Source: Colletotrichum lupini (taxonomy: Eukaryota; Ascomycota; Sordariomycetes; Glomerellales; Glomerellaceae). Taken from it: a DNA stretch of 64,000 bases. The stretch lies in contig NC_064681.1 in assembly GCF_023278565.1 (NCBI RefSeq), forward strand, positions 1,798,001-1,862,000. The letters are read 5' to 3'. Positions 21,759 through 34,037 of the stretch are shown in pieces (position 1 is the stretch's first letter; every line of letters begins with the position of its first letter). Made by a program: the position numbers and the translations under genes. The notes beneath the pieces are model-generated. The model was not told the origin of the DNA and did not search any database. It saw nothing but the letters and a program-made list of their open reading frames with translations.

Positions 21759-23853
21759 ATGTCTGTTGTTGCCGAGTCAGTATTCCGTCCCATCTTTCCT
21801 TGACTTCCCGTCATCCCAAACAAAATATTTGAATGTTGACATCAACCTTCCCTGCACCAGCCAAGTCCGCCGCTTAGATGCGCAGCTGGATCGGATTCCA
21901 CTAGGCCTGAGTCTATCTCAAGAAGATGGCGAGCTGTCTGCCGAAGAGCATGGCATTTTTCACTCGGCCACCGTAGACGCCTTGTCGTCGCCAAGAATTG
22001 AGGAGCTCCTACATATTGTTAGGGCTCTGTCCACCACCTCAACTTCGTCATCTCTACTCCCCTCTCAGAGGATTCGTTCTCTACTGCAAGAATCCAAACT
22101 TGCGGAATGGGACTTCCAAGCGGAGCAGGATGACGAGGCTAGACGAGGCCCGTACCAGTCGGAGATCGAGTGGCTGCTCGTCAGCAAGGCTACCGTTCAG
22201 ACTTACGGTATCATTTTGAACACACTTCTGGATCAGATTATTCCTCTCAGTGATGAGATGTGGTACTGGGACGAAGTGTTGAGCTCGTATACTTACAGCA
22301 GTCTCTACACTGTCCAAACGTCACCATTGCGTTTGTGGGCCTTGACCAAGGGTGTTTATCACGAAAGCAAGCACCGAATTCGGAATCTCAGCCAAACGCC
22401 AGGCGATATTGTCGCATCCACTCGTACAGGCTTATCGCAACAATGGAAACAGTTTTACGGCATCGTACGGGACAGCATTCGGGACTCATCGATCACGACC
22501 CTTCAGCGCAAGGTCCTATCGCCTGTGGCCCTTAGCCGAGGCGAGGCTCGGAGGAAACTGGCACATCTCAGGCGCCTGCGGGATATGATTGCAAGCGGTC
22601 TTGGTGTGCTCGTCGACGAAGGTTTGACTTTTGGAGGCGACGAAGACGACGATAAGAGCGAAGCCGGCGTCAACAGCCATGACTGGAAAGGCGTGGTTGA
22701 GCGAAGCGTGGCTCTCATGGACATGGTTCTCAAGGAGGCTTTGACTCTTGAGTCTGGCGTCAACGATTTCGAGGACAAGGTGTTCGCTGGAGTCGAGGAA
22801 GACCCCGAGCTTAGCATTCACATCGAGGACGCCAACGCTCTGGAGAAGCCCTCTGTGCTCGCTAGACGTCTTCTCAACCTTCTGGATAACGGCCTCCCCA
22901 ACCACGTCATGTCTGCGCAGCTGCTTGTTCAAGAGAACGGCCGCCCGTCGAGATTCATCCGATACTGGTTGCCTGCAACAGCAGCACTGCTTTCTTCGAC
23001 GACTGTCCTTCGACTTCTTGCCAATAGACGCGCAGAAATAATCAGCTGGATTCGGGACATTGGATCTACGGTACGAGACTTTTGGTTCAACTGGGTTATC
23101 GAACCGACACGCAAGATTGTCGGAACTATTCGACACGACTCGAGCAGCGAGATCGCCATCATGAGCCGAGACAGCCTGAAGGCCGATCGGGAAAGCTTGG
23201 AGCGCATGGTTGTGGACTTTGCTTTGGACAAGCCCCATTTTGCAGGTGACGGGTCCTCCCTTACCGACGCCCAGATCGAGATTATCCGCACCAAGGTCAG
23301 CGAGGGAGATGTCACCCCGGTTTTGCGTGCGTACGAAAAGGATCTGCGGACCCCCTTTGTCGGTGCGGTGAAGGGCGACCTCGTCCGATCACTGCTCATC
23401 CAAGTGCAGAAGACCAAGGTCGACCTGGAGGTGGCCATCAGCGGCATCGACTCTCTCCTCAAGAGCCAGGAACTGGTGTTTGGGTTTGTAGGTCTGACGC
23501 CTGGTGTGCTTGTCTCTATTGGCATTGTTCAGTATCTTCGCGGCATCTTTGGTGCTCGCAAGGGAGCCCGGCAAAGCCGCAAGACTGGACAGAGCATCAG
23601 AGTGCTACGCAACATTGACCGGATCTTTTCAGAGGCGACGCCGTCTCAGAACAACCTCCTCTCCTACAAGGATCACGGCCTCCTGTTGTGCGAAGTCCAC
23701 GTGCTGCGCAACTTGATGCAGAGAGTGCTACCTCGCGACAGGCAGCGTGAGTTCCTCGAGGATTTGGATGATCTTGCCAACCTGAAGGGGATTCAGGTGC
23801 AAGTTAGAGCTTTGGATCGCATTCGCTGGGCGTACGCCAGGTGGCTACAGTAA
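21759..23853 (+). CDS. NCA2: Nca2-like mitochondrial protein
   Basis: Nca2 is a mitochondrial membrane protein first linked in yeast to expression of the mitochondrial ATP synthase genes ATP6/ATP8. Two exons: 21759-21775 and 21861-23853 (TAA), 2010 nt, 669 aa. The long frame has no ATG at its 5' end. Splicing ATG 21759 through a GTCAGT donor at 21776 to the acceptor at 21860 restores frame and yields MSVVADQVRRLDAQLDRI, which fits the family N-terminus; the other tested donor (GTATTC at 21780) breaks frame. Later features are SPRIEELLHIVRALSTTS, a hydrophobic segment near 395-410 (YWLPATAALLSSTTVLRLL), and the C-terminal Nca2 region with a hydrophobic stretch (LVFGFVGLTPGVLVSIGIVQ) followed by RVLRNIDRIF and the tail IRWAYARWLQ. 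Function in this organism is inferred. Confidence 0.9.
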
Positions 23854-25412
23854 AACAACGCAGGACGGAGAACCTCGGGCGCAATAATGATTCGCATGGA
23901 TACACGGTCTTACGGATTTGAGCTTCAGCATTCAGGTTACTTTACTACGCACAGCGGGAACGGCCTTTTTCGGTGGAACCTGTACCACATCTGTACACCA
24001 CTGGAGGCATTCATGAATTGTCAACGGAGCATCGCACATTGGTACCGGAGCTTAGCAGGCGGCATTTGTCACTAGGAGAGGTGTTTAGACCAAAAGTCGA
24101 ATTGAAGTGCAATTGAACGGGTGACGTACTGGCCAGCGAGTGAACGTGAGGGAGGCTCAACAATGTCTCTTGTGACCATGGAACGACCGCCATCCAGGAT
24201 GCTCGGGCGGCGGACGTGTGACTCAGTTCTGGATGGATCTGGACCTGGACCCTGAGGCGAGACAGTGCGATGACGTTTGGTGTGGCTTCGTGGGTAGCCT
24301 CCTGAGTCCTGACAAGTCTGGCAAAGGCGGGAGACCGAGCACATTTGGCAGCAAGAGGGGTGTAGTGCCACGGCAGAGACAACGCATCAAGTTTTGAGAC
24401 AACGACTAGGTTGGCGGACATTTTGTTACCTGGTGGCTGAGGTGTTGTTGGCATATCGCTTCTTTGGTGAGCGAGCCTGGTAATACCCAGCCAGGACCGT
24501 CCACGGATGGTTGCCATCATATAATTACGCTGAGGTGCCGCCCGTGTAGTTGTTCCCCAAAATTTCACTTGGTGTTCTGCAACAGGGTGCCTGGATCGAC
24601 CAGGGAAGTTTTGCTTCTTTTAACCTTTCGCTCCCCTCCGACGCAGATCCGACGTCGTCGCGTCTTTTCTCTTTGGCGGGCACTGTGCCTTGGGCAGCTT
24701 AGTAGACACCGTGAGTCGTGACTACCTTAGCTATCTGATTTCACCGAGGCCTACCTACCTTGCCTAGTGCCGGAAGCAGTTGATTTGTGCCACTCGGGAT
24801 ATCAACAGCGGGCTTGATTAGAACACTTTTTCGCAGCGAGATTCGCATTGCAGCAGGTACCGGCTTTCCAGCCCAAGACCGCTGTTACCTCAAGTAGCCT
24901 GCAAAGCCCACCGCCAAGTCACCAAATCCCTCAAGCCCTGTCCCAGCATAAGCACAGGTCAAGTCGGATCGGCCAAGCAAGAGGGCCGGGTCCAGTATCT
25001 TACCCCAGACGGCAGGCGCCACACTTGACACCCCCAAAGAGACCAAGCGATTCGACGCTACCTACGTACGGGGATACGTGCCTCTTCACAGTGTGCTGGA
25101 CTGTACATTGCAGCGCCTCGCCTCGTCCGCAGCCCAGCACTTTACGTGCCTACCTTCACTATTCGTACATACTACTACTATTACCGCCTACCTAACTACG
25201 ACAAACTACCTAGGCCCATCTCCTACCAACATCTCAATCGCCTCTCCCCCCCAACCGCTGCCCGAATCCGACGACAAGATCACGACAATCACCCTCTCAT
25301 TCGCATCCTCCCGATCTCAACTCGTCTGGCACGTACGTCGCCCGGAGCAGCAATACCGCCCCCTTCAGATCGGCCCCCTCGGTTTAGTCCCCCATCAACA
25401 TCCGCCGCCAAA
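23854..25412. other. NCA2-SEC4 gap
   Basis: About 1.56 kb. The last 600 bp are C/T-rich and look like the SEC4 promoter and leader, with many CTACCTAC-type repeats near 24750 and 25185-25212. No gene is supported. Confidence 0.5.
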
Positions 25413-26353
<941 letters not shown>

Positions 26354-27015
26354 AGTAACGGAACGGGGCTTGGGCACGGGACCGCTCGATTTCAATGTTG
26401 TGTGTATTTTCTGAAAGCAAGATTTGATTACCTTTGTGTCGATTCCGCGCTGCCGCCGGGGACAGCGACGTCCTACAGAGGCACATGAAGACGCGCATGG
26501 AAGGAGAGAGAGACATTGGCATATGGGGCTTCACAGCGGGTCTGCCCGCCGGAAAGGACACGCAGAGGAACTCGGTGAGAGAGAGGAGGACATGACAGGG
26601 GCCAAGCGAGAGGCAGGACCGGGGCTTCCGGCGAGGCAATTGGCCGAGAAAGGGAAAAACTTGGTGATGGGCCCGACCGGCCGGGCGTGCGTTGTGTGTG
26701 TGCTCGATGACGAGAAACACCGCGGGCGCTCTCTCGCTCACCAGCCTGCCCTCAAGCCCCCCTTCCTACGGGGAGAAGTACTTGTCATGTGGTTTCTTGC
26801 CGACAGCGCCTTTTTATCGAACCCCCCCTAGAGAGCAAATATCTGGTCTGGAGTTTCGGGATTTTATTTCTGGGTTTTTATAATACATTGTTTTTTCCCT
26901 CTCCCGTGCTCCAAATACGCTTGTTTGGCCTTTATTGATGTACACATGCTCCCGGGTATATCTTACAAAGAGTTACTATACACTTTTTATCGACGGTCGC
27001 TGCTACTTGTGACAT
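26354..27015. other. Gap between convergent SEC4 and mitochondrial-like gene
   Basis: 662 bp with two 3' ends and no further gene seen. The stretch near 26860-26910 is T-rich. Confidence 0.5.
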
Positions 27016-28677
27016 TTACCACACTACATGCGTGTTTACGATTACGCTCTGATCATTCGTCAGGATAAGCTCCTTTTTGTGCCACGCGCGAACGAAGCGC
27101 CTCGCTTCGTGCACGTCCGGGAACGACACCACGAACCGGCCGGACGGGGCCGTTTCGTCCAGCGCGTCGGGGGTGGTGCCTCTCCGTCCCGAGTCGCCCT
27201 CCGTCACCGCCGGACCCGCATCGTCTTCGTTGTAGACGAGGCCCTCCCCGGTCTCCGTAAGCTTTTCCGCCTTCGTCGCGGTTCTTTGGTGCACCTTGGG
27301 CGCAAAGTACGGACGCAGGTGCTGCACCGGCCAGCCCAGGTTGCGGTCGCGGGCGTCACGGCGGATCCAGTGGGAGAGGCTGCGCTGGTCGAGGGTGCCG
27401 CCGTCGAGGGAGAGGACAACGTGGGCGTTTGCGCGCGGGGGCGGTTCGGGGGTCATGCTGAGGAGGCCTTGGATGCTGAAAGTCTCGAGGCGGGCCTCGG
27501 TAGCGCGGTTGAGTTTGTAGAGGTGGAGGTTTAGGGGCGTCTTGGAGGGGGGTGCGAGGCTAAAGACTGATGTTGGGGAGGATGCGGAAGAGGTTTCTGC
27601 GGGCGTCAGGCCGGCGGCGGGGGACGCGAGGGCGCGGCCGGCGAGGGCGTGGAGGCGTTGCGCTTCGCGCTGGTACGCTGCTGCCGCGGCGTGGGAGTCA
27701 AAGAGGATGAAGTAGCGGTCCATGGGTGCCAGGGTGCCGTAGTCGTAGGCCTGCATGACCTTGGTGATGGAGGCGCTCCAGCCGTCGAGGTGCTGGCCCT
27801 GGGGGCCGATGCGGTAGAAGTCGGACTCCATGAGATTCGGGCTGGCGTTGGAGAGGATGAGCATGGCGGAGCGCTCGGCCTTGGCCGCTGCCGCCTCCTC
27901 TGGGGATGCTGCTTCCGAGGAGGCGGTGTCGGCGGCGGCGTCGTCTTTCGGGAGGGAGTCGAGCCAGGATTGGAGATCGTTGTGATCTACAGATCGCTCT
28001 TCGGATGAGTTCTGGCCGGCCTGAGATTTCCTCAACAAGGCCTCGACGCCACCTTTGCCCAGCACTGCTTCCGCCGCCGACTCTGCTTCTCCCGATCCCG
28101 GGGACGAGAAGAGCTCGTTGAAGATGGAGGAGCTCTCTCCGTCGGCGGCCTTGTCCTTTTTCTTCTTTTCACGCGCGCTCAACTCGAAAAAGTCTGCAAT
28201 CTTGCCGGCCGCCTCGCCTCCTGTCTTGCTGGATTTGTTCTTGCGCTCCAGTTGCCTTAGTCTGTACTCTGTCGCCTCGGACTTTTCCGGGTCGGTGGAG
28301 GTCAGGAACCGGACCTTGACCTTGCCCTTGCCTTCTCCATCGTCGTGTTCGCTGGCCCGACGACTCGGGTGAGAGTAAATGTCATCGTTTGGGAATAGCT
28401 CCTCGAAAAGCGAAGGCGGCTTTGCCTTGGGCTCCTCTCTCCGTGACGGTTTCTTCTTGCCCCATTTATCGTCGGGTGAGCTGCGCTGGGGTTGGGTCGA
28501 GAAGAGTCGTTTGCCAGGGCCGTGGTCTGCGCGAAAGAACCGTCGGAGTGTATGTGCTGGCGTCTGTGGTAACGGCAGCTGCTGTAACAGCGGGAGCCGT
28601 CGTCGGGCTGCGATTGTGGTCATCCGGGCAACTCTGAGGGTCGAGCTGCGCAGCCCTCGGAGGTCAGCCCATTGCAT
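27016..28677 (-). CDS. Unrecognised protein, probable mitochondrial import, RRM-like folds
   Basis: I do not recognise this family. The frame is a single exon with high GC at third positions. It stays open to 28986, but the upstream part is Ser/Thr/Pro-rich; ATG 28677 (MQWADLRGLRSSTLRVARM) is preferred, giving 553 aa, with ATG 28623 as another option. Either start gives an Arg-rich N-terminus without acidic residues up to RRFFRADHGPGKRLFS, like a mitochondrial presequence. A charged, disordered middle part follows, with repeated FEELFPNDD and FNELFSSPG patches. The stretch starting SAMLILSNASPNL, through DRYFILFDSHAAAAAYQREA, and the C-terminal stretch VVLSLDGGTLDQRS to GRFVVSFPDVHEARRFVRAW each resemble the beta-alpha-beta layout of RNA-recognition motifs. 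A role in mitochondrial RNA or ribosomes is inference only. Confidence 0.75.
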   Translation of the reverse strand: MQWADLRGLRSSTLRVARMTTIAARRRLPLLQQLPLPQTPAHTLRRFFRADHGPGKRLFSTQPQRSSPDDKWGKKKPSRREEPKAKPPSLFEELFPNDDIYSHPSRRASEHDDGEGKGKVKVRFLTSTDPEKSEATEYRLRQLERKNKSSKTGGEAAGKIADFFELSAREKKKKDKAADGESSSIFNELFSSPGSGEAESAAEAVLGKGGVEALLRKSQAGQNSSEERSVDHNDLQSWLDSLPKDDAAADTASSEAASPEEAAAAKAERSAMLILSNASPNLMESDFYRIGPQGQHLDGWSASITKVMQAYDYGTLAPMDRYFILFDSHAAAAAYQREAQRLHALAGRALASPAAGLTPAETSSASSPTSVFSLAPPSKTPLNLHLYKLNRATEARLETFSIQGLLSMTPEPPPRANAHVVLSLDGGTLDQRSLSHWIRRDARDRNLGWPVQHLRPYFAPKVHQRTATKAEKLTETGEGLVYNEDDAGPAVTEGDSGRRGTTPDALDETAPSGRFVVSFPDVHEARRFVRAWHKKELILTNDQSVIVNTHVVW

Positions 28678-29518
28678 GGGCCCGGAGGGACTTGGACTTC
28701 GTCGGGTCGGGTTAGAGGATGTAGGGAGAGAGAGGCTTCTCGTACTTCGGTCGGCGTGTGTAGCTGAGACTTCTGTGGTGGAGGTGGTGAAGGCTGTTAT
28801 AAGTGAAGAAAGAAGTTGAGATGCTGGACCTAACTTTCTTCCGCGCTGCAATGCGACGTTGAACAGGCGTGGCAGGGTAGGTACGTACCATTGACTTGAG
28901 CTGGTATGGGGCCGATGAGGAAAATTGGTCGGGGGTCGGGACTTGGTGGAGGGGAGGGAGGGGTCTTTGAATTTTTCATGGCTCACTTACACGAAATCAT
29001 GGGCGATTCACACAGGAAACATATCTTCATACCACGAACTCAAGAAAATAGAGAAAACCCAACAAAATATCTAGGAGATTTCATAGAGACTTGGATATTC
29101 TCGGATTACCCGCTTGACTATTAATCGGCATTGTGGCTGTTATAGTTGCTTCTCAAAATCTCATCATTGCCGGATCTTCTTGTCGCAGGGTTTTCTCGAT
29201 GCCACACCCCGGTCTGGGCCCTACACCATTGTCAACTCATGTGGGCAGTGACGGATGAAGAATAAACGTCGTCTGAACAACATATATACCTCCGATAGGC
29301 CACAAGAGACGAAAGATCCAGGAACAGGAGGGTTTCGGTTTTCCCTTTTCTAGATCTGAAGTTTTTCGGTCTCACATCAAATTCGGATCACACTCAGGCA
29401 ATCCGCCACTTGATTGTCCCGCGGGCTGAGCACTCAGTGAGAGACTCGACGAAGTCAAGACAACGGCTCTCAGGGGCACGACACCACCCAACCCTGCCGC
29501 CGGCTAGACCACAAAACT
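28678..29518. other. Divergent gap before AFG2-like gene
   Basis: About 840 bp upstream of two divergent genes; the part up to 28986 is open in frame with the mitochondrial-like gene and could be leader or extension. Around 29000-29130 it is AT-rich. No separate gene seen. Confidence 0.5.
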
Positions 29519-32042
29519 ATGGCCAAGACCATCGACGGAAAGGTCCGCCCCCTGGCGCCTTTCGACAAGACGCTCGAAAAGTCGACGCTCAAGGGCGCCT
29601 CGAGAATCTATGTCAACCGGGACTCCCTGATCCAGCTCACGGGGAGCGTCGACAACGGCCGGCGCTGCGTCGTCACGAGGACCGCCGCTCAGGATGCGGC
29701 CAAGTCTGCGGCGACGACGACAACAACGGAGCCGTTGCGCCGAGAGGCCGCGCTCTGGACGCTCGCGGACAAGAATATCAGCCCCAACATCATTCTCATG
29801 AGCGAGGCGTACCGCGAGGCTTGCGGGTTCGAGCTGGGTGACCAAATCACGATCACGATGACGGAGACTTCTGCGGTGCCCGACGCTGAGTCGGTTAGTA
29901 TTCTGCCTGTGACGACGTCTGAGAGGGAAAAGGCCGAGATCAAAGCATGGGAGGGGGCTTGGGTAGGAGTGATTCGGTTCTATCTCGGTGAGTTGCGCAG
30001 ACCTTCCTCCTTTCAATCAAACCTGGGTGGCTGCCGTCAGCATCTCTGTGATATTCTACTATGGCTTCTACGGGCAGTATGACATTTACGCCTTATGCTC
30101 AGATTTGAGATAGACTCTCTTCACTTCAGACTTGCTGTGAGACGAATGCTGACATATTTCAGGGCGGGCTGAGCAAGTTTTTCCGGGCATGAAGTTTGAG
30201 TGCGTGGCACCTGGGTCAAAACAAATATTCAGAATCACATCCGTAGACGGCCAGACACATAATGTAGCCCGCTATGTGGTCTCAACAGTACCCACGATCG
30301 TCTCAGGTGAGGAAGAAGAGATAGTCGAGGAAGTTCGCGACGTGACGAAGCTCGTCGTCCCGAATATCCCCGGATTACATGCAGAAGAGAAGAAGCTGCG
30401 AAGCTTCCTCCGTGGCTTCAATGCAAAGTTCGTCTACAAGGGCCAACAAAAATCATGCGGAATCGTCATCCACGGCGGACGAGGCACCGGCAAGTCGTAC
30501 ATCCTGAACCGGATAGCCAGCACGGGCTGGGGTCGAGTCTTCCGGATCGAAGAAAACGATAAGTCGTCGACCGTTGAGGAGGTCTTCAAGCAAGCGCGGA
30601 CGATGCAGCCCAGCATCATCCTCATCGATGGCCTCCAAGCTCTGATTGGGAAAGACCGGGCAAACTCCACGGCCATCACCCAGCGGTTAGGCCAGCAGCT
30701 CGACCAGTTGGCCGAGGATGCCCTCAAGAATGGCACACTACCCAAGGTCGTGGTCATCGCCACCTGTCTGGACTACATGACGGACGTACCTCCTGAGTTA
30801 CAAAAGAGAACGAGATTCGAGCGCAACATCCCCCTCTCCATACCCAACGCCGATGGCCGCCTCGAGATTCTCAAGTCCTTTGAAATACCCATCCAGCCAG
30901 AGGTCAAGGACGTGATGCTGGCCAAGCTGTCACAACAAACACACGCCTACAACGCAAGCGACCTCGACAGACTCATCGAAAACGCAATGATTATCTCAGC
31001 AGAGCGCCTCGACCCCGACGAAGCCGGCTACGACGAGGAGGCACTAGGCACCCCGTACCTCTCCCGCGAGGACCTCGAGCACGCGCTCCGCTCCACCAGG
31101 CCGACGGCCATGCACGATGTGAACCTCAAGCCACCCACAATCCACTGGCAGGACGTCGGTGGGCAGGAGAGCCTCAAGAACGCGCTGCGCAACATGATCA
31201 CCCTCACCACGACAAACGACCCGACGGTCCAGAAGCTCATCCTCACCCCGCCAAAGGGTCTCCTCCTCTACGGTCCGCCCGGATGCTCAAAGACGCTGTC
31301 GGCGCAGGCCATGGCCACCGAGTCCGGCTTCAACTTCTTTGCTGTCAAGGGCGCGGAGCTGCTCAACATGTACGTGGGCGAGTCGGAGCGCGCCGTCCGG
31401 CAGCTCTTTGAGCGTGCGCGCGCCGCGAGCCCGAGTATCATCTTCTTTGATGAAATTGACTCCATCGGCGGCCAGCGCGCCGGCAATGGCGGCGGTGGTG
31501 GTGCCGCAAAGAGCCAGGGTGCGGTGAATATGCTCACGACGCTGTTGACCGAGATGGACGGTTTTGAGGCGCTCTCGGGCGTGCTTATTCTGGCCGCGAC
31601 GAACCGGCCCGAGGCCATGGACCCGGCTCTCCTCCGGCCCGGCCGCTTCGACCGGATCGTGTACGTTGGCCCGCCGGACGCCGCGGGGCGGGAGGCCGTG
31701 TTCAACTTGTATCTGCGCAAGCTCCCCCTCGCGGCGGACGTGGATGTTGCAGAGCTGTCGAGGCTGGCGGAAGGTTTCTCGGGTGCCGAGATTAAGCAGA
31801 TTGTCAACGTGGCGACGGAGCCGGCGTTGAGCAAGACGCTGAGCAGGACGCACATTGGGGCCACAGAGGAAGGTAGTGGCGGCGGCGGCGTTAGGTTGGA
31901 CGGGGAGGCGGAGCAGGTCACGGTTTGCATGGAGGATATCGTGGACGCCATCAAGTCTGTCCCTAAGGGTATCACGCCCCAGATGCTAGATGGCTACGAG
32001 AAGTGGTCGAAGCAGTTTATGAAGCATCAGAACCAGAAATAG
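29519..32042 (+). CDS. AFG2: AFG2/Drg1-like double AAA ATPase with degenerate D1
   Basis: A type II AAA+ ATPase resembling Afg2/Drg1, which in yeast releases Rlp24 and other factors from pre-60S ribosomes in the cytoplasm. Two exons, 29519-29987 and 30163-32042 (TAG), 2349 nt, 782 aa; the 175-nt intron splits a Gly codon. Residues 1-220 form a Cdc48-like N domain (FELGDQITITM; VGVIRFYLGRAEQVFPG). D1 has Walker A GGRGTGKS (261-268), but Walker B reads IILIDG (Gly313 where Glu is expected) and sensor 1 reads VIATCLD, not ATN. D2 is intact: Walker A GPPGCSKT (527-534), Walker B IIFFDE (582-587), YVGESERAVRQLF, AATNRPEAMDPALLRPGRFD. GPPGCSKT with Ser-Lys-Thr is the Afg2/SPATA5 hallmark. ATP hydrolysis is expected only in D2. 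A diverged paralogue rather than the true Afg2 cannot be excluded. Confidence 0.82.
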
Positions 32043-34037
32043 AGAGTCATGATTGCTCACAATTTGCGAGCTGGGATCACTTTGATTAGCCCTCCTAATG
32101 AGTCTGCCGGATGATTCTCGACACATAGGTTACTAGTATGTTGTCTCTCGGTAATTTCAACATCAGTGTGAGTGTTCTTTGCGGCTATCCCGTGAGAATG
32201 GGCGTATGCGGTTCGAAACCAGTTCCTGTCTTGTCACATTTGTCTGGAGCTAGAGAGTGTTCTAAAGATGCTTCATCGACGGGTAGGTTCTACAAACCTG
32301 CAAAGCTAGGTGACCCGGATCCATCGTCTCGGACCCGAACTGCTTGAAATGCTTTTTAACGGATCAATCTGATTCGCGGCTATGTTTTCATAGAAAATCG
32401 CGCCGAGGTTCTCAGTTCGGACCCGAGTTTCCCCTCTGCATTAACCATTGGTTTGTCTCAACATTGCGGCTCCGCAGACTGAACCAGCTGGGTGGTTTAC
32501 TCACACTGCACCTGTGAGCTTTGCTGAGTTCCGTTTGCAAGACGGAACGCATCTGGTATTATACATTGTACATGCAGCCACCCGAGGCTGAGCCAGCCGT
32601 GATATCAGACCATGCTTTATCTGTATTGGCGAGGCATGAAGCCAGGTATTCTCGCAAGACTTGAACGTGAAAGACTTTCACATGCTACGATATACTCGCC
32701 CAATCGGGAGCAGTGGGACTGAAACTTTTCTGGAAGGGTTGGTGGTGCAACTTCTTGAACAGGTGTGTCAGAGCCGTGATTGGCTACCGACGGATTGCAT
32801 TGAGATGGGGCGACGCAGCGCCCCCTTTTTCCGCGTTAGTCTCTGGAACCCACGCACGGCGGAGTATCAATGGATCATGTCGACCAACATCTGGTGACGG
32901 CTACTCTGAATTCTAGGGTCTTGGAGATGATGGTGTACCATTGAGGTAGAGCAATATCAGGGCGCATCAGCTCACTCACCCCCAAATTGCCAACCCTCCC
33001 TACTCGGCCCGGCTGAAGTTGACGAAGGCTTGAAGATGCGAGGTACCTTCGTAGATCTGGGGTCCTGTCAGTGTCACAGAAGCACAGAGCAACAGAAGCG
33101 AGCAATAGTCAGGAACAGCTTAACCAAAGGCACAGAGGGTGGAGTCTGAAAGTGCCTGATGTTTGGGCCGAGCAGAAATCTATTACGCATGACCGTGGTT
33201 CGACACGTGAAATGGGCGGTGTGTGGGCACTAATTGGAGCGTGGCAATTGGCTCGATTGCAACGGCGTGAGCCGCCATGGAACGACTTGTCGTTGAGATC
33301 GCCTTCTGTAATTTTTCTGGATCCTCCGCAACCTTCGCTTTTTGTCTTGATGTCCCAGGGGTTTGTCGTCCGTCTTTGTGCCTCTGAACAGAGGATTCTT
33401 GGGTGACCCGACTACCTACCTAGTTAAGAGATTGAGCGCAATGACACCTTGATGTACCTTCTCATGTACCGTAGCTTAGTGAGCTCTATACTAGAAATTA
33501 CCAGACTTATTCCTGTAATGACAAAAGTCAGCGAGGAACCAACGCGGAAAGAAACATTTTACTCACCCCCTAGCAAAAGGCTATAGTGCAGGGGCCCCAG
33601 CTAAAGTGAGTCGTCCACTCATCACGCTTCTTTTCCTTCTTTGGATTTCATCTGCCACCATATGGTTCGAGGCGGGACGTGAACGACAAGACTAACCACC
33701 TCCCACCCTTCAACCTCTTCCAATCTCGCCTGGTCTTTCATAAAACCCGATAGCGGCAACCAGTCTCACTTTCTCTTCCCCCTCCCCTCCCGTTCTTCCC
33801 GTCATCCAAAGCCAAACGCTTCCCCCAACGTTTCCAAGCGCAACTCCCAACGACCGAATCCGAGGCTCCTCTCAAAGGTGACATTCAACATACCTTTTTG
33901 CTGCCTTTCCTACCAAAGCGTTCTTTCGCACAGGCCCATCACGACAATCGGCAACACCACGATCTCCCCCGCCACCATACGCTTCAACAGCAACTAAAGC
34001 CCAGCCAGTTTCACTACCCCCTGAGAGTCGAATTGAA
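32043..34037. other. AFG2-ERG1 gap
   Basis: About 2.0 kb without a supportable gene. The last 450 bp are C/T-rich and look like the ERG1 promoter and leader. No convincing sterol-responsive element was identified by eye. Confidence 0.5.

Noticed and set aside
32210..32220. GGTTCGAAACC, resembling a tRNA T-loop
   Set aside because: No matching T-stem, anticodon arm or acceptor pairing in the 80 bp around it.
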